DNA of 7,076 nucleotides from Gammaproteobacteria bacterium (GTDB taxonomy: Bacteria; Pseudomonadota; Gammaproteobacteria; Pseudomonadales; Oleiphilaceae): NCBI GenBank assembly GCA_029268325.1, contig JAJUGC010000107.1, forward strand, positions 1-7,076, written 5' to 3'. The notes below the pieces were generated by a model. The model saw only the letters and a list, made by a program, of their open reading frames with translations, did no database searches and was not told the DNA's origin. The position numbers and the translations under genes are program-made. Shown in pieces: positions 1-4,959 of the stretch. Every line of letters starts with the position of its first letter. The stretch's first letter is position 1.

Positions 1-49
1 CCCTCTCCCACCTGGGGAGAGGGTTAGGGCGGCCCGCGTAGGGAGAGGG
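1..49. repeat. REP-like palindromic repeat (cut by window edge)
   Basis: CCCTCTCCC (1-9) and GGGAGAGGG (15-23) form a perfect 9-bp hairpin around a 5-base loop. A further GGGAGAGGG follows at 41-49. G/C-rich palindromes of this kind are common extragenic repeats in proteobacterial genomes. The repeat lies beyond the 3' end of the minus-strand repair gene and could also act as its transcription end, although no T tract is visible. The left part of the unit may lie outside the window. Confidence 0.55.
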
Positions 50-93
50 CGCAAGTTGTCAGGCCCGCAAAGGGTTCCGTTCTGGTCTAAGCC

Positions 94-528
94 TTACGAA
101 ACTACCCGCTCCCACCCCTCAACTTCCCCCGGCACGATGGTTAACAAAGGATGGGGAATTGGCATTTCGATAAGGGCATTTTGCGCATAAAGCTCAGGGG
201 AGCGAATCTTCAGCTTGGCTTGCAGGTGCTGCCATTCGTAGCGCAATTGCCCCTCTGTCACCGGCATCAGTTCCGGATAGCCTTCTGCCAGGATCTTGGA
301 TTCGTCATAGCAGTAGCCTCGCCGACAGGCTTCGTTGACGATTTCCCGTAAATAACTGCCGATGGCGGCCAAAGGGTCGGCAGTCTTACGAAATCGCTCT
401 AACTGGGGATGGTTGCGGTAGCCTTTGGTTTCACCCCGAAGCACCTTCTGGGCCAGCAGTGTTTCCCGCCACAGCCCGCCCAGGCCTTGTTTATCCAGGT
501 ATTGGGGATGCACGGACCAGAGGCGCAT
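94..528 (-). CDS. Pyrimidine dimer DNA glycosylase / endonuclease V family protein
   Basis: A 144-residue soluble protein that resembles the bacterial branch of the T4 endonuclease V (DenV, Pyr_excise) family. These enzymes remove UV-induced pyrimidine dimers by cutting the glycosidic bond and then nicking the abasic site. Visible hallmarks are the N-terminal MRLWSVHPQYLD stretch, WRE at residues 20-22, a basic HPQLERFRK region (40-48) and a C-terminal HPLLTIVPGEVEGWER stretch (125-140). Placing WRE against YRE of the T4 enzyme puts Glu22 at the catalytic Glu23. The ATG at 528 has GGAG 10 bases upstream. T4 DenV uses the amine of Thr2 after Met removal. Here residue 2 is Arg, so that step must differ or the activity is uncertain. 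The gene stands alone and is divergent from phnA. Family assignment is by recalled resemblance; activity is untested. Confidence 0.82.
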   Translation of the reverse strand: MRLWSVHPQYLDKQGLGGLWRETLLAQKVLRGETKGYRNHPQLERFRKTADPLAAIGSYLREIVNEACRRGYCYDESKILAEGYPELMPVTEGQLRYEWQHLQAKLKIRSPELYAQNALIEMPIPHPLLTIVPGEVEGWERVVS

Positions 529-670
529 CAGCGGTTTACTCCAATCTGTTTGGGGCAGGATTTACTGGGTTTTCGGGCAGCAGGCTTCATGATCCAGACG
601 CTCTCCTGGGGGAATCATGTGAAGAACATGAGCCCAATTCTGTCTATGGCGTCACAGAGAAACAAGCAGC

Positions 671-700
671 TTGGCGGAGCCGCCCTAGAGGCTCCATAAT
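671..700 (+). promoter_or_regulatory. Possible sigma-70 promoter for the phnA-type gene
   Basis: TTGGCG (671-676), an 18-base spacer and CATAAT (695-700) make a moderate -35/-10 pair that would start transcription near 707, about 20 bases before the GTG start. The spacer contains an inverted repeat, GGAGCC (676-681) and GGCTCC (690-695), which could be an operator or chance. The rest of the 529-727 gap shows no further gene, and I found no clear promoter there for the leftward repair gene. Confidence 0.3.
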
Positions 701-727
701 GCCCCTTCATATTTAGGGGGAAACATT

Positions 728-1297
728 GTGGCCACTGAACAAAGTTTACTGGAACGTAGTAATGGAAAATGCGAGCTGTGCGGAGCCCAAGCCGACCTGG
801 CTCCCTATGAAGTAGAAGGTGCTGTAGGGCGTGATGATACCGCGGTAATGCTCTGTGAAACCTGTACCAGTCAGATTACGGGCAGCGAAAGTCTGGATCC
901 GAACCACTGGCGGGCGCTTAATGACAGTATGTGGAGTCCGGTACCGGCGGTACAGGTCATGGCCTGGCGGATGTTGAAGCGTTTAAGCGAGGAAAGCTGG
1001 GCCCAGGATCTGCTGGATATGTTGTATCTGGATGAAGAGCTCCAGGCCTGGGCGGAAGCCGGCATGGCGAGTTCGGCCGATGATGAGGTTGTGACCAAGG
1101 ATTGCTTTGGCACTGTTTTGCAGGCGGGGGATTCTGTGGTGATCATCAAGGACCTGGATGTAAAAGGCACCAGCTTTACCGCCAAGCGCGGCACCACGGT
1201 GCGCAATATCAGCCTGACGGATAACCCCGAGCATATCGAAGGGCGCGTTAATGGCACCCGGATCGTGATTCTGACCAAATTCGTCAAGAAGGCGTAA
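728..1297 (+). CDS. phnA: PhnA/YjdM family zinc-ribbon protein, long form
   Basis: A 189-residue cytoplasmic protein. Residues 10-46 form a zinc ribbon with two Cys pairs, C15-x2-C18 and C43-x2-C46. Residues 121-189 are the PhnA domain (VVTKDCFGT, GDSVVIIKDLDVKG, KRGTTVRNI, IEGRVNGTRIVILTKFVKKA). E. coli PhnA (YjdM) is about 111 residues. The extra middle segment here (about 50-120, Trp- and acid-rich) matches the longer form found in other proteobacteria. The family was named from its place beside the phosphonate operon, but it is not needed for phosphonate breakdown and its role is unsettled. It should not be confused with phosphonoacetate hydrolase, also called PhnA. Translation starts at GTG 728, supported by AGGGGG (715-720) seven bases upstream; no ATG fits as well. 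No phosphonate genes are nearby. It converges on a PEP-CTERM gene. Confidence 0.85.
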   Translation: MATEQSLLERSNGKCELCGAQADLAPYEVEGAVGRDDTAVMLCETCTSQITGSESLDPNHWRALNDSMWSPVPAVQVMAWRMLKRLSEESWAQDLLDMLYLDEELQAWAEAGMASSADDEVVTKDCFGTVLQAGDSVVIIKDLDVKGTSFTAKRGTTVRNISLTDNPEHIEGRVNGTRIVILTKFVKKA

Positions 1298-1335
1298 TGG
1301 GAGACAACCTTGCCCCAGCCGTTCAGTCCTTCATG

Positions 1336-1347
1336 GGCTGATCAGCC
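1336..1347. repeat. Perfect 12-base palindrome after phnA
   Basis: GGCTGATCAGCC is a perfect palindrome in the gap between the two convergent genes, 38 bases past the phnA stop and just before the A-rich run that precedes the terminator hairpin. As RNA it could contribute to phnA transcript end formation, but it has no loop and could equally be chance. Confidence 0.3.
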
Positions 1348-1350
1348 TCA

Positions 1351-1381
1351 TAAAAGAAAACGCCCCTCACACGGAGGGGCG
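1351..1381 (-). terminator. Rho-independent terminator of the leftward PEP-CTERM gene
   Basis: CGCCCCTC (1361-1368) and GAGGGGCG (1374-1381) form an 8-bp G/C stem with a 5-base loop. Read leftward, the stem is followed by TTTTCTTTTA (1360-1351), a good U tract, so it ends the PEP-CTERM transcript. Read rightward it is followed only by a short TTT (1386-1388), so it may also stop phnA transcription weakly. Confidence 0.85.
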
Positions 1382-1416
1382 CGGGTTTAAGCCTGAAGGC
1401 CTAAACGGGATCTGAA

Positions 1417-2148
1417 TCAGGCGCTTTTGCGACGGGACAGACCAAAGCCCAGCATGCCCAGGCCCAGCAGAGCCAAAGTGGCAGGCTCAGGAACGGCCCG
1501 TGGGGTAACGGATTCGACCATGACTACCAAATCTTGATAGTCGAAGTCGTCGCCGTCTTCAAAGGCCAGGATAAATTCATTGGCTGTCCATTCGCCAGGG
1601 GCATAACCTGGATGATTTCCATAGCCAGGGAGCTGAACGATGTCTCCTCTCCCTCCTTGATAGGCCACGAAGTAGTCGATTCCACCATTGAGGTCTGTAT
1701 CGGAATAACGAGTTACTTCCGAATTGCTAAGGAAAAAACCAAACAGGTTGTCCTTGAAGTTACCTTTTAATTCGTTGTCCACCCACACGCTGTAATCGGC
1801 CAGGATGCTGACCTTTACTTGGCTGGCCGTAGTATCACTACCGCTGAACAGCTCAACCATATTATTGGGATTGGCGTAATCGTAGATCCCGAACGCCTGG
1901 CTGCCTGCATTGGCTGTGATTTCAAAAATAAAAGTTGAAATCGCGCCGCCGGATGCGCTGATTGACCAATACTGATCATTGGCCAGCTGGTCTGTATGAA
2001 CGTTCACGGAGGATGGGCCACCTACGGTGATTTCATCCAGAATGTCCTGCAACGACTTTTCGCTACCGGGAAGGATAGTGGCGGCAAAGGACGAGCTCGC
2101 CATCAGCGACCCGACCAGGAGCCCTGGTAGAGCGTATTTCTTTAACAT
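1417..2148 (-). CDS. Secreted PEP-CTERM protein with DUF4114-like domain
   Basis: A 243-residue secreted protein. Residues 1-22 are a Sec signal peptide (MLKKYALPGLLVGSLMASSSFA), probably cut after SFA. The C-terminus (219-243) is a full PEP-CTERM sorting tail: VPEP, a hydrophobic span, then SRRKSA. In exosortase systems this tail is recognised and removed as the protein is exported to the extracellular matrix. Residues 196-207 (FEDGDDFDYQDL) match the acidic signature of DUF4114 domains (FED...DYxDL), which may bind calcium. The frame runs open to 2244, but ATG 2148 is chosen because GGAG lies nine bases upstream, the signal peptide begins there, and the predicted sigma-54 transcript starts near 2243. 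Another ATG at 2163 overlaps this ribosome site. No exosortase is in the window. The precise function is unknown; a matrix or surface role is inferred. Confidence 0.88.
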   Translation of the reverse strand: MLKKYALPGLLVGSLMASSSFAATILPGSEKSLQDILDEITVGGPSSVNVHTDQLANDQYWSISASGGAISTFIFEITANAGSQAFGIYDYANPNNMVELFSGSDTTASQVKVSILADYSVWVDNELKGNFKDNLFGFFLSNSEVTRYSDTDLNGGIDYFVAYQGGRGDIVQLPGYGNHPGYAPGEWTANEFILAFEDGDDFDYQDLVVMVESVTPRAVPEPATLALLGLGMLGFGLSRRKSA

Positions 2149-2157
2149 CACGAATTT

Positions 2158-2161
2158 CTCC
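2158..2161 (-). promoter_or_regulatory. Ribosome binding site that fixes the PEP-CTERM start
   Basis: Read leftward, GGAG (2161-2158) lies nine bases before ATG 2148-2146. It overlaps the in-frame ATG at 2163-2161, which has no good ribosome site of its own. This supports the start immediately before the signal peptide. Confidence 0.7.
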
Positions 2162-2199
2162 ATTCGACTATTTAATAACGCAATCCCTAGCTTGATGCT

Positions 2200-2219
2200 G
2201 CGCATGCCTTTGGCATCGC
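2200..2219 (-). other. Hairpin in the 5' leader of the PEP-CTERM mRNA
   Basis: Read leftward, GCGATGCC, loop AAA, then GGCAT-G-CGC form an 8-bp stem with one bulged G. It lies about 24-43 bases into the predicted sigma-54 transcript. GATGC at 2194-2198 could pair instead with GCATC at 2213-2217, giving an alternative fold. A role in mRNA stability or translation is possible but unproven. Confidence 0.4.
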
Positions 2220-2254
2220 TTTCTTTGATACACCAGGTTTGCAAGGGCTCACAA

Positions 2255-2269
2255 GCAAGGCAAATGCCA
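2255..2269 (-). promoter_or_regulatory. Sigma-54 (-24/-12) promoter for the leftward PEP-CTERM gene
   Basis: Read leftward the bases are TGGCAT (2269-2264), five bases TTGCC, then TTGC (2258-2255) followed by TT. This fits the sigma-54 consensus TGGCAC-N5-TTGC with one mismatch and exact spacing. Transcription would begin near 2243, leaving a leader of about 95 bases before ATG 2148. Sigma-54 promoters need an enhancer-binding activator. For PEP-CTERM systems the known candidate is PrsR, whose gene is not in this window. Confidence 0.75.
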
Positions 2270-2271
2270 CG

Positions 2272-2540
2272 TTCCTTATCCTGTGATTTAACAAGGTGTT
2301 GGAAAGAAAGTGACTGGCATCTGGAACAAAGATGTAAATGAATCTGACAGTTTTCTCCAGATCGTCTATTTGCTGCTTACACTCCAGGCGCTTGTGACCG
2401 GTAAGGTAGCTAGATGCTTTTCAGGATAGAGAATCTTTATTAATCCAAATCAGTGGCTTATTTAGATTGTCGCATCACCTATAGAAAAGCTTTGTGACTG
2501 ACAAGCTGTATCTAAAGAGAAACAATGAATGTAAAAAATA
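2272..2540. other. Non-coding stretch upstream of the leftward sigma-54 promoter
   Basis: No gene is seen here. Much of it is A/T-rich; 2461-2520 is about 35% G+C. It should contain the activator site for the leftward promoter. The best hints are two CTCCAG copies 27 bases apart (2355-2360 and 2382-2387), and a CTATAG...GCGACA pair on the minus strand (2484-2468) that also occurs near the rightward enhancer candidate. A run of six A lies at 2533-2538, giving six T on the minus strand. Confidence 0.5.
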
Positions 2541-2760
2541 TTGACGATGGCCGGTGAAGCACTACTTTGCGACACCAAGCTGGGCTGATCGCGGCTCATC
2601 CCACCATGGAAAAGCCCACCCAATTTGAGAATGTGCCAAGCGGTTCCAAGTCCGCTCTCATGGCCTAAGTAAAGGAGAGACACCTGGGGAAGCCCGGTGG
2701 AATCAGGCCTCATGTTAGTAAGTCCTGGGAGAAAGCCCCCATGCCCACCTAGGGCCGGCG
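2541..2760 (-). ncRNA. Candidate structured RNA or non-coding end of a lost insertion element
   Basis: This G+C-rich island (about 58% over 2581-2760, by hand count) sits between stretches of about 35%. It holds five hairpins in a row: GGTG/CACC with inner GC/GC (2553-2576); TGGG/CCCA with TGA/TCA (2581-2603); TGAGA/TCTCA enclosing GCGG/CCGC (2626-2660); CACC-T-GGG/CCC-GGTG with a 4-base loop (2681-2699); and GGGAG/CCCCC (2727-2740). The last pairs better as minus-strand RNA, where its A-C mismatch becomes G-U. A T6 run follows about 15 bases past the island on that strand, and TATAAG (2778-2773) is a possible -10. A minus-strand frame at 2462-2713 gives a protein I do not recognise. The length resembles IS110-family bridge RNAs, but no transposase is adjacent. 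Identity is unresolved. Confidence 0.35.
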
Positions 2761-2814
2761 CGCAGACCGACGCTTATATTTGAATAAGGTTTAAACACTT
2801 TTCAGGCTGTCTAT

Positions 2815-2842
2815 AGTTAGCGACACAAAGTGTCTACTAACT
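2815..2842. promoter_or_regulatory. Nested inverted repeat, candidate enhancer site for a sigma-54 activator
   Basis: AGTTAG (2815-2820) and CTAACT (2837-2842) flank GACAC (2822-2826) and GTGTC (2830-2834), all centred near 2828 with a one-base asymmetry between the arms. The site lies about 96-123 bases upstream of the predicted rightward start at 2938, a typical distance for upstream activating sequences of sigma-54 enhancer-binding proteins. No second identical copy was found near the leftward promoter. Confidence 0.5.
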
Positions 2843-2859
2843 TTACAGTCTCTTTCCTA

Positions 2860-2880
2860 AAGTGCTTTTTAAAAGCATTT
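2860..2880. repeat. A/T-rich inverted repeat between enhancer candidate and promoter
   Basis: TGCTTTT (2863-2869) and AAAAGCA (2871-2877) are perfect arms around one central T. They extend to 2860 and 2880 with a single mismatch. The repeat lies about 60-80 bases before the predicted start, in the zone where a bending protein or second regulator could bind. It could also be a hairpin without function. Confidence 0.4.
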
Positions 2881-2911
2881 AAGTTAATGAATTACATGGT
2901 TAATAAGTTCC

Positions 2912-2926
2912 TGGTACAGGGATTGC
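2912..2926 (+). promoter_or_regulatory. Sigma-54 (-24/-12) promoter for the THxN PEP-CTERM gene
   Basis: TGGTAC (2912-2917), five bases AGGGA, then TTGC (2923-2926) followed by T match TGGCAC-N5-TTGC with one mismatch and exact spacing. The start is predicted near 2938, giving a leader of about 53 bases before ATG 2991. The leader opens with CCAAA/TTTGG (2939-2943 and 2948-2952), a small hairpin at its very 5' end. Confidence 0.75.
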
Positions 2927-2990
2927 TAAAGAGTGATGCCAAAGTGTTTTGGTGTTTTACCTCTTAAAAGGATCTAAAGGGAGTTGTACC

Positions 2991-3737
2991 ATGAAATTAT
3001 TAAAAACGGTTGTAGGCACAGCGTTGCTGGCCGCTGCGACCACAGTCAGCGCCGTGCCTGTGACTTTGAATATGGTTGGCGCTTCTTGGGAGAATGTCCA
3101 AGGAGAGAATGTAACTGATAATGTAACTGGTGTGGGTACCAATGAGATTCGTTGGGGCGCGCGCACGGATAAAAACAAAAGCGGCTATCGCTTTGATGCT
3201 GCCGATAATCTGCCGCTGACGTTTGAAAGTGGGGACTATTTCACGCTGGGCACCTTCACCCATATCAACTTCCCCATTACTAGTGGCACGGCCATCACTT
3301 CCGCGGACCTGGATCTGACGGTAGAGCTGGATATTTTGGGAACTTCTTTAGAGCAAGGCCCTTATACTTTCAGCTTCAAACATACGGAAACGCCTAATAA
3401 TGCCTGCATTGGTTTATATCTCCCCTTCATAGGGTGTTTGGGGTGGGAAAACGGTAATGTTGATGACATTGTCGAGTTGGATACCAGCTTTCTGAGTGAT
3501 GAGTTCATTGTTGATTCCTATGCCTTCTCTCTGGAGATCATTGGATTCCAAGACATGAAAACACAACGCATCATTGATGAACTGAGCACCAAAGAAGGCG
3601 ACAAGACCAGCGCGAATGTCATCGCCCGTCTGAACGTGCGTGATCTTCCCCGTGAGGTTCCCGAGCCGGCCTCTGTGGCACTGATGGGGATTGCCCTGGC
3701 AGGTATGGTCTTCCTGAGACGCCGCAAGCAAGCCTAA
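2991..3737 (+). CDS. Secreted THxN-family PEP-CTERM protein
   Basis: A 248-residue exported protein. Residues 1-21 are a Sec signal peptide (MKLLKTVVGTALLAAATTVSA). Residues 223-248 are a PEP-CTERM tail: VPEP, a hydrophobic span (VALMGIALAGMVFL), then RRRKQA. The body carries the motif that names the THxN family: LGTFTHINFPI with Thr90, His91 and Asn93, preceded by IRWG (53-56) and SGYRF (64-68). C139 and C149 could form a disulfide after export. ATG 2991 is chosen because AAAGGGAG (2976-2983) lies seven bases upstream and the signal peptide starts there. The open frame reaches a TTG at 2949, but that would put a charged stretch before the signal peptide. It is divergent from the other PEP-CTERM gene and also under a sigma-54 promoter. 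The role is unknown; a surface or matrix component is likely. Confidence 0.9.
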   Translation: MKLLKTVVGTALLAAATTVSAVPVTLNMVGASWENVQGENVTDNVTGVGTNEIRWGARTDKNKSGYRFDAADNLPLTFESGDYFTLGTFTHINFPITSGTAITSADLDLTVELDILGTSLEQGPYTFSFKHTETPNNACIGLYLPFIGCLGWENGNVDDIVELDTSFLSDEFIVDSYAFSLEIIGFQDMKTQRIIDELSTKEGDKTSANVIARLNVRDLPREVPEPASVALMGIALAGMVFLRRRKQA

Positions 3738-3744
3738 GTCCGTC

Positions 3745-3767
3745 GCGGGAGGGGAGCCCCTTCCCGC
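3745..3767 (+). terminator. Strong hairpin after the THxN gene
   Basis: GCGGGAGGG (3745-3753) pairs with CCCTTCCCGC (3758-3767), nine pairs with one bulged T and a 4-base loop, starting eight bases after the stop codon. No clean T tract follows (only CGTTCGACTTT), so it may act as a 3' stabilising or weak terminating structure. Confidence 0.55.
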
Positions 3768-3781
3768 CGTTCGACTTTCAG

Positions 3782-3803
3782 CCGGCTTCTTGAATGGAGC
3801 CGG
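3782..3803 (+). terminator. Second hairpin after the THxN gene
   Basis: CCGGCT (3782-3787) and AGCCGG (3798-3803) form a 6-bp stem with a 10-base loop, followed by TCTTGCT. Termination would be weak. Its right arm overlaps the sigma-54-like site for the downstream gene, so the pairing may be incidental. Confidence 0.35.
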
Positions 3804-3809
3804 TCTTGC
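3795..3809 (+). promoter_or_regulatory. Possible sigma-54 promoter for the diguanylate cyclase gene
   Basis: TGGAGC (3795-3800), five bases CGGTC, then TTGC (3806-3809) followed by T keep both conserved cores (GG and GC) at exact spacing, with two mismatches in the -24 element. A start near 3821 would give a leader of about 86 bases. I found no better sigma-70 promoter in 3738-3906. It is weaker than the two PEP-CTERM promoters. Confidence 0.4.
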
Positions 3810-3906
3810 TGTAGTAGCAGCCAAGTATAGAAAACCCCATATCGCGAATAGTTCTCACCTGGTCTATGCTTAGGGGCTGATGTTTTTAGTCGATAAGTAG
3901 CCTTCC

Positions 3907-4866
3907 ATGACCGTTAAGCAGAGTTCCCGTGCTGTTCTGGAGCCGCAGCAGGCCGAAGTGGCCGATCCGCTGGTGCAATACAAGGCTGTGGCTACCATTC
4001 TCGATAGTCTGGATGCCCTGGTCTATGTCTCCGATTTGGAGACCCATGAGCTGTTGTTCGTGAACAGTTATGTCAAGAACATCTGCGGAGAGGATGTGTT
4101 GGGTAAACCCTGCTGGCAGGTGTTGCAGGCGGACAAGCAAGGCCCTTGTGAGTTTTGTACCAATAGCCGGTTATTGGATGAGCAGGGCCAACCAACGGGA
4201 GTTTATGTCTGGGAGTTCCAAAACACCGTCACCGGCCATTGGTATCAATGCCGGGACCAGGCGATTCGCTGGATTGATGGCCGCTTGGTTCGCATGGAAA
4301 TCGCTACCAATATCACTGACCGCAAGCAGATGGAAGAGGAGTTGCGGGAAGCCAAGCAGCGTGCTGAAGAACTGGCCCGAATTGATGAGCTGACCGGTGT
4401 ACGGAACCGCCGGGCTTTCTTTGAAGTGGGGCATCTGCTGTTCGGGCAGGCACAGCGTTCCGGGCAAAACTTGTCGGCTATTATGCTGGATGTGGATTAC
4501 TTCAAGCAGGTGAATGATCGCTATGGCCATTTCGTGGGGGATCAGGTCTTGCGTACCATCTCCCAGAAGATCCAAGAGCAGATCCGGGAAACCGATATCA
4601 TTGGGCGCTTGGGGGGCGAGGAGTTCGCTCTGATTCTGCCGAATGCCGATCTCACTGAGGCTCTGGAAGTTGCAGAGCGCATCCGCACCCTGATTGTGGC
4701 AACGCCTATCAATGCCCTGGGCGAAACCATTTACTGCACTTCAAGCTTTGGGGTGAGCACCCTTCAGGATGGAGTGAAATCCCTGGATGCCTTGCTGCCC
4801 AAGGCTGATGAAGCCTTGTTCCTGGCCAAACACAAGGGCCGTAACCGGGTTGAAGTCCGCCATTGA
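3907..4866 (+). CDS. PAS-GGDEF diguanylate cyclase
   Basis: A 319-residue cytoplasmic protein with no signal peptide or membrane span. Residues about 27-138 form a PAS sensor domain ending in the typical ITDRKQMEEEL linker helix. Residues about 158-317 form a GGDEF domain, which makes cyclic di-GMP from two GTP. The active-site signature GGEEF is intact (236-240), the metal-site residues D195 and D197 are present, and NDRYGHFVGD (203-212) contacts substrate. RETD (227-230), five residues before GGEEF, is an intact RxxD inhibitory site, so product feedback is expected. The PAS domain carries an unusual Cys cluster, C69, C81 and C84 (GPCEFC), plus C60 and C115, which suggests redox, metal or haem sensing. 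ATG 3907 lacks a strong ribosome site. The gene follows a PEP-CTERM gene; linking c-di-GMP to matrix production is inference. Confidence 0.92.
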   Translation: MTVKQSSRAVLEPQQAEVADPLVQYKAVATILDSLDALVYVSDLETHELLFVNSYVKNICGEDVLGKPCWQVLQADKQGPCEFCTNSRLLDEQGQPTGVYVWEFQNTVTGHWYQCRDQAIRWIDGRLVRMEIATNITDRKQMEEELREAKQRAEELARIDELTGVRNRRAFFEVGHLLFGQAQRSGQNLSAIMLDVDYFKQVNDRYGHFVGDQVLRTISQKIQEQIRETDIIGRLGGEEFALILPNADLTEALEVAERIRTLIVATPINALGETIYCTSSFGVSTLQDGVKSLDALLPKADEALFLAKHKGRNRVEVRH

Positions 4867-4880
4867 CCAAGTTGGACGGC

Positions 4881-4911
4881 AAAACCAAGCCCCCCCTGAA
4901 AAGCAGTGGGG
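4881..4911 (-). terminator. Candidate terminator of the copper receptor gene
   Basis: CCCC (4891-4894) with CTG (4896-4898) pair with CAG (4904-4906) and GGGG (4908-4911) across one mismatch and a 5-base loop. Read leftward, GCTTGG then TTTT (4884-4881) follow. The T run is short and offset from the stem, so termination may be partial. Confidence 0.4.
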
Positions 4912-4929
4912 ATGGTGACTTGGCAGGCT

Positions 4930-4951
4930 GGGCGGCCCTAAGGAGCCGCCC
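4930..4951 (-). terminator. G/C-rich hairpin between convergent genes
   Basis: GGGCGGC (4930-4936) and GCCGCCC (4945-4951) form a 7-bp stem that extends by CC/GG (4937-4938 and 4942-4943) with one bulged A and a 3-base TAA loop. It begins eight bases past the receptor stop codon. No T tract flanks it on either strand, so it may protect the 3' end or stop the polymerase with help from the next hairpin. Confidence 0.5.
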
Positions 4952-4959
4952 CTGGATGG

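Noticed and set aside
409..716. Two overlapping plus-strand frames upstream of phnA
   Set aside because: They overlap the start of the repair gene on the other strand, show no domain features and have no ribosome sites.
2149..2244. Upstream extension of the leftward PEP-CTERM gene to ATG 2244
   Set aside because: The predicted sigma-54 transcript starts at about 2243. The extension would also place 32 residues before an otherwise perfect signal peptide, and the best ribosome site serves ATG 2148.
2606..2668. Short plus-strand frame MEKPTQFENVPSG... inside the island
   Set aside because: Only about 20 codons with no ribosome site. It might be the first residues of a lost transposase, but I could not support that from sequence alone.
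2462..2713. 83-residue minus-strand open frame in the non-coding region
   Set aside because: No recognisable domain. It crosses the sharp composition break at about 2540, has no good ribosome site, and overlaps the hairpin-rich island, so it is more likely a chance frame.
2949..2990. TTG start for the THxN PEP-CTERM gene
   Set aside because: There is no ribosome site for it, and the extra 14 residues precede a normal signal peptide. AAAGGGAG clearly serves ATG 2991.
3806..3831. Sigma-70 promoter TTGCTG with TATAGA before the cyclase
   Set aside because: The spacer is only 14 bases, too short for a normal sigma-70 promoter.
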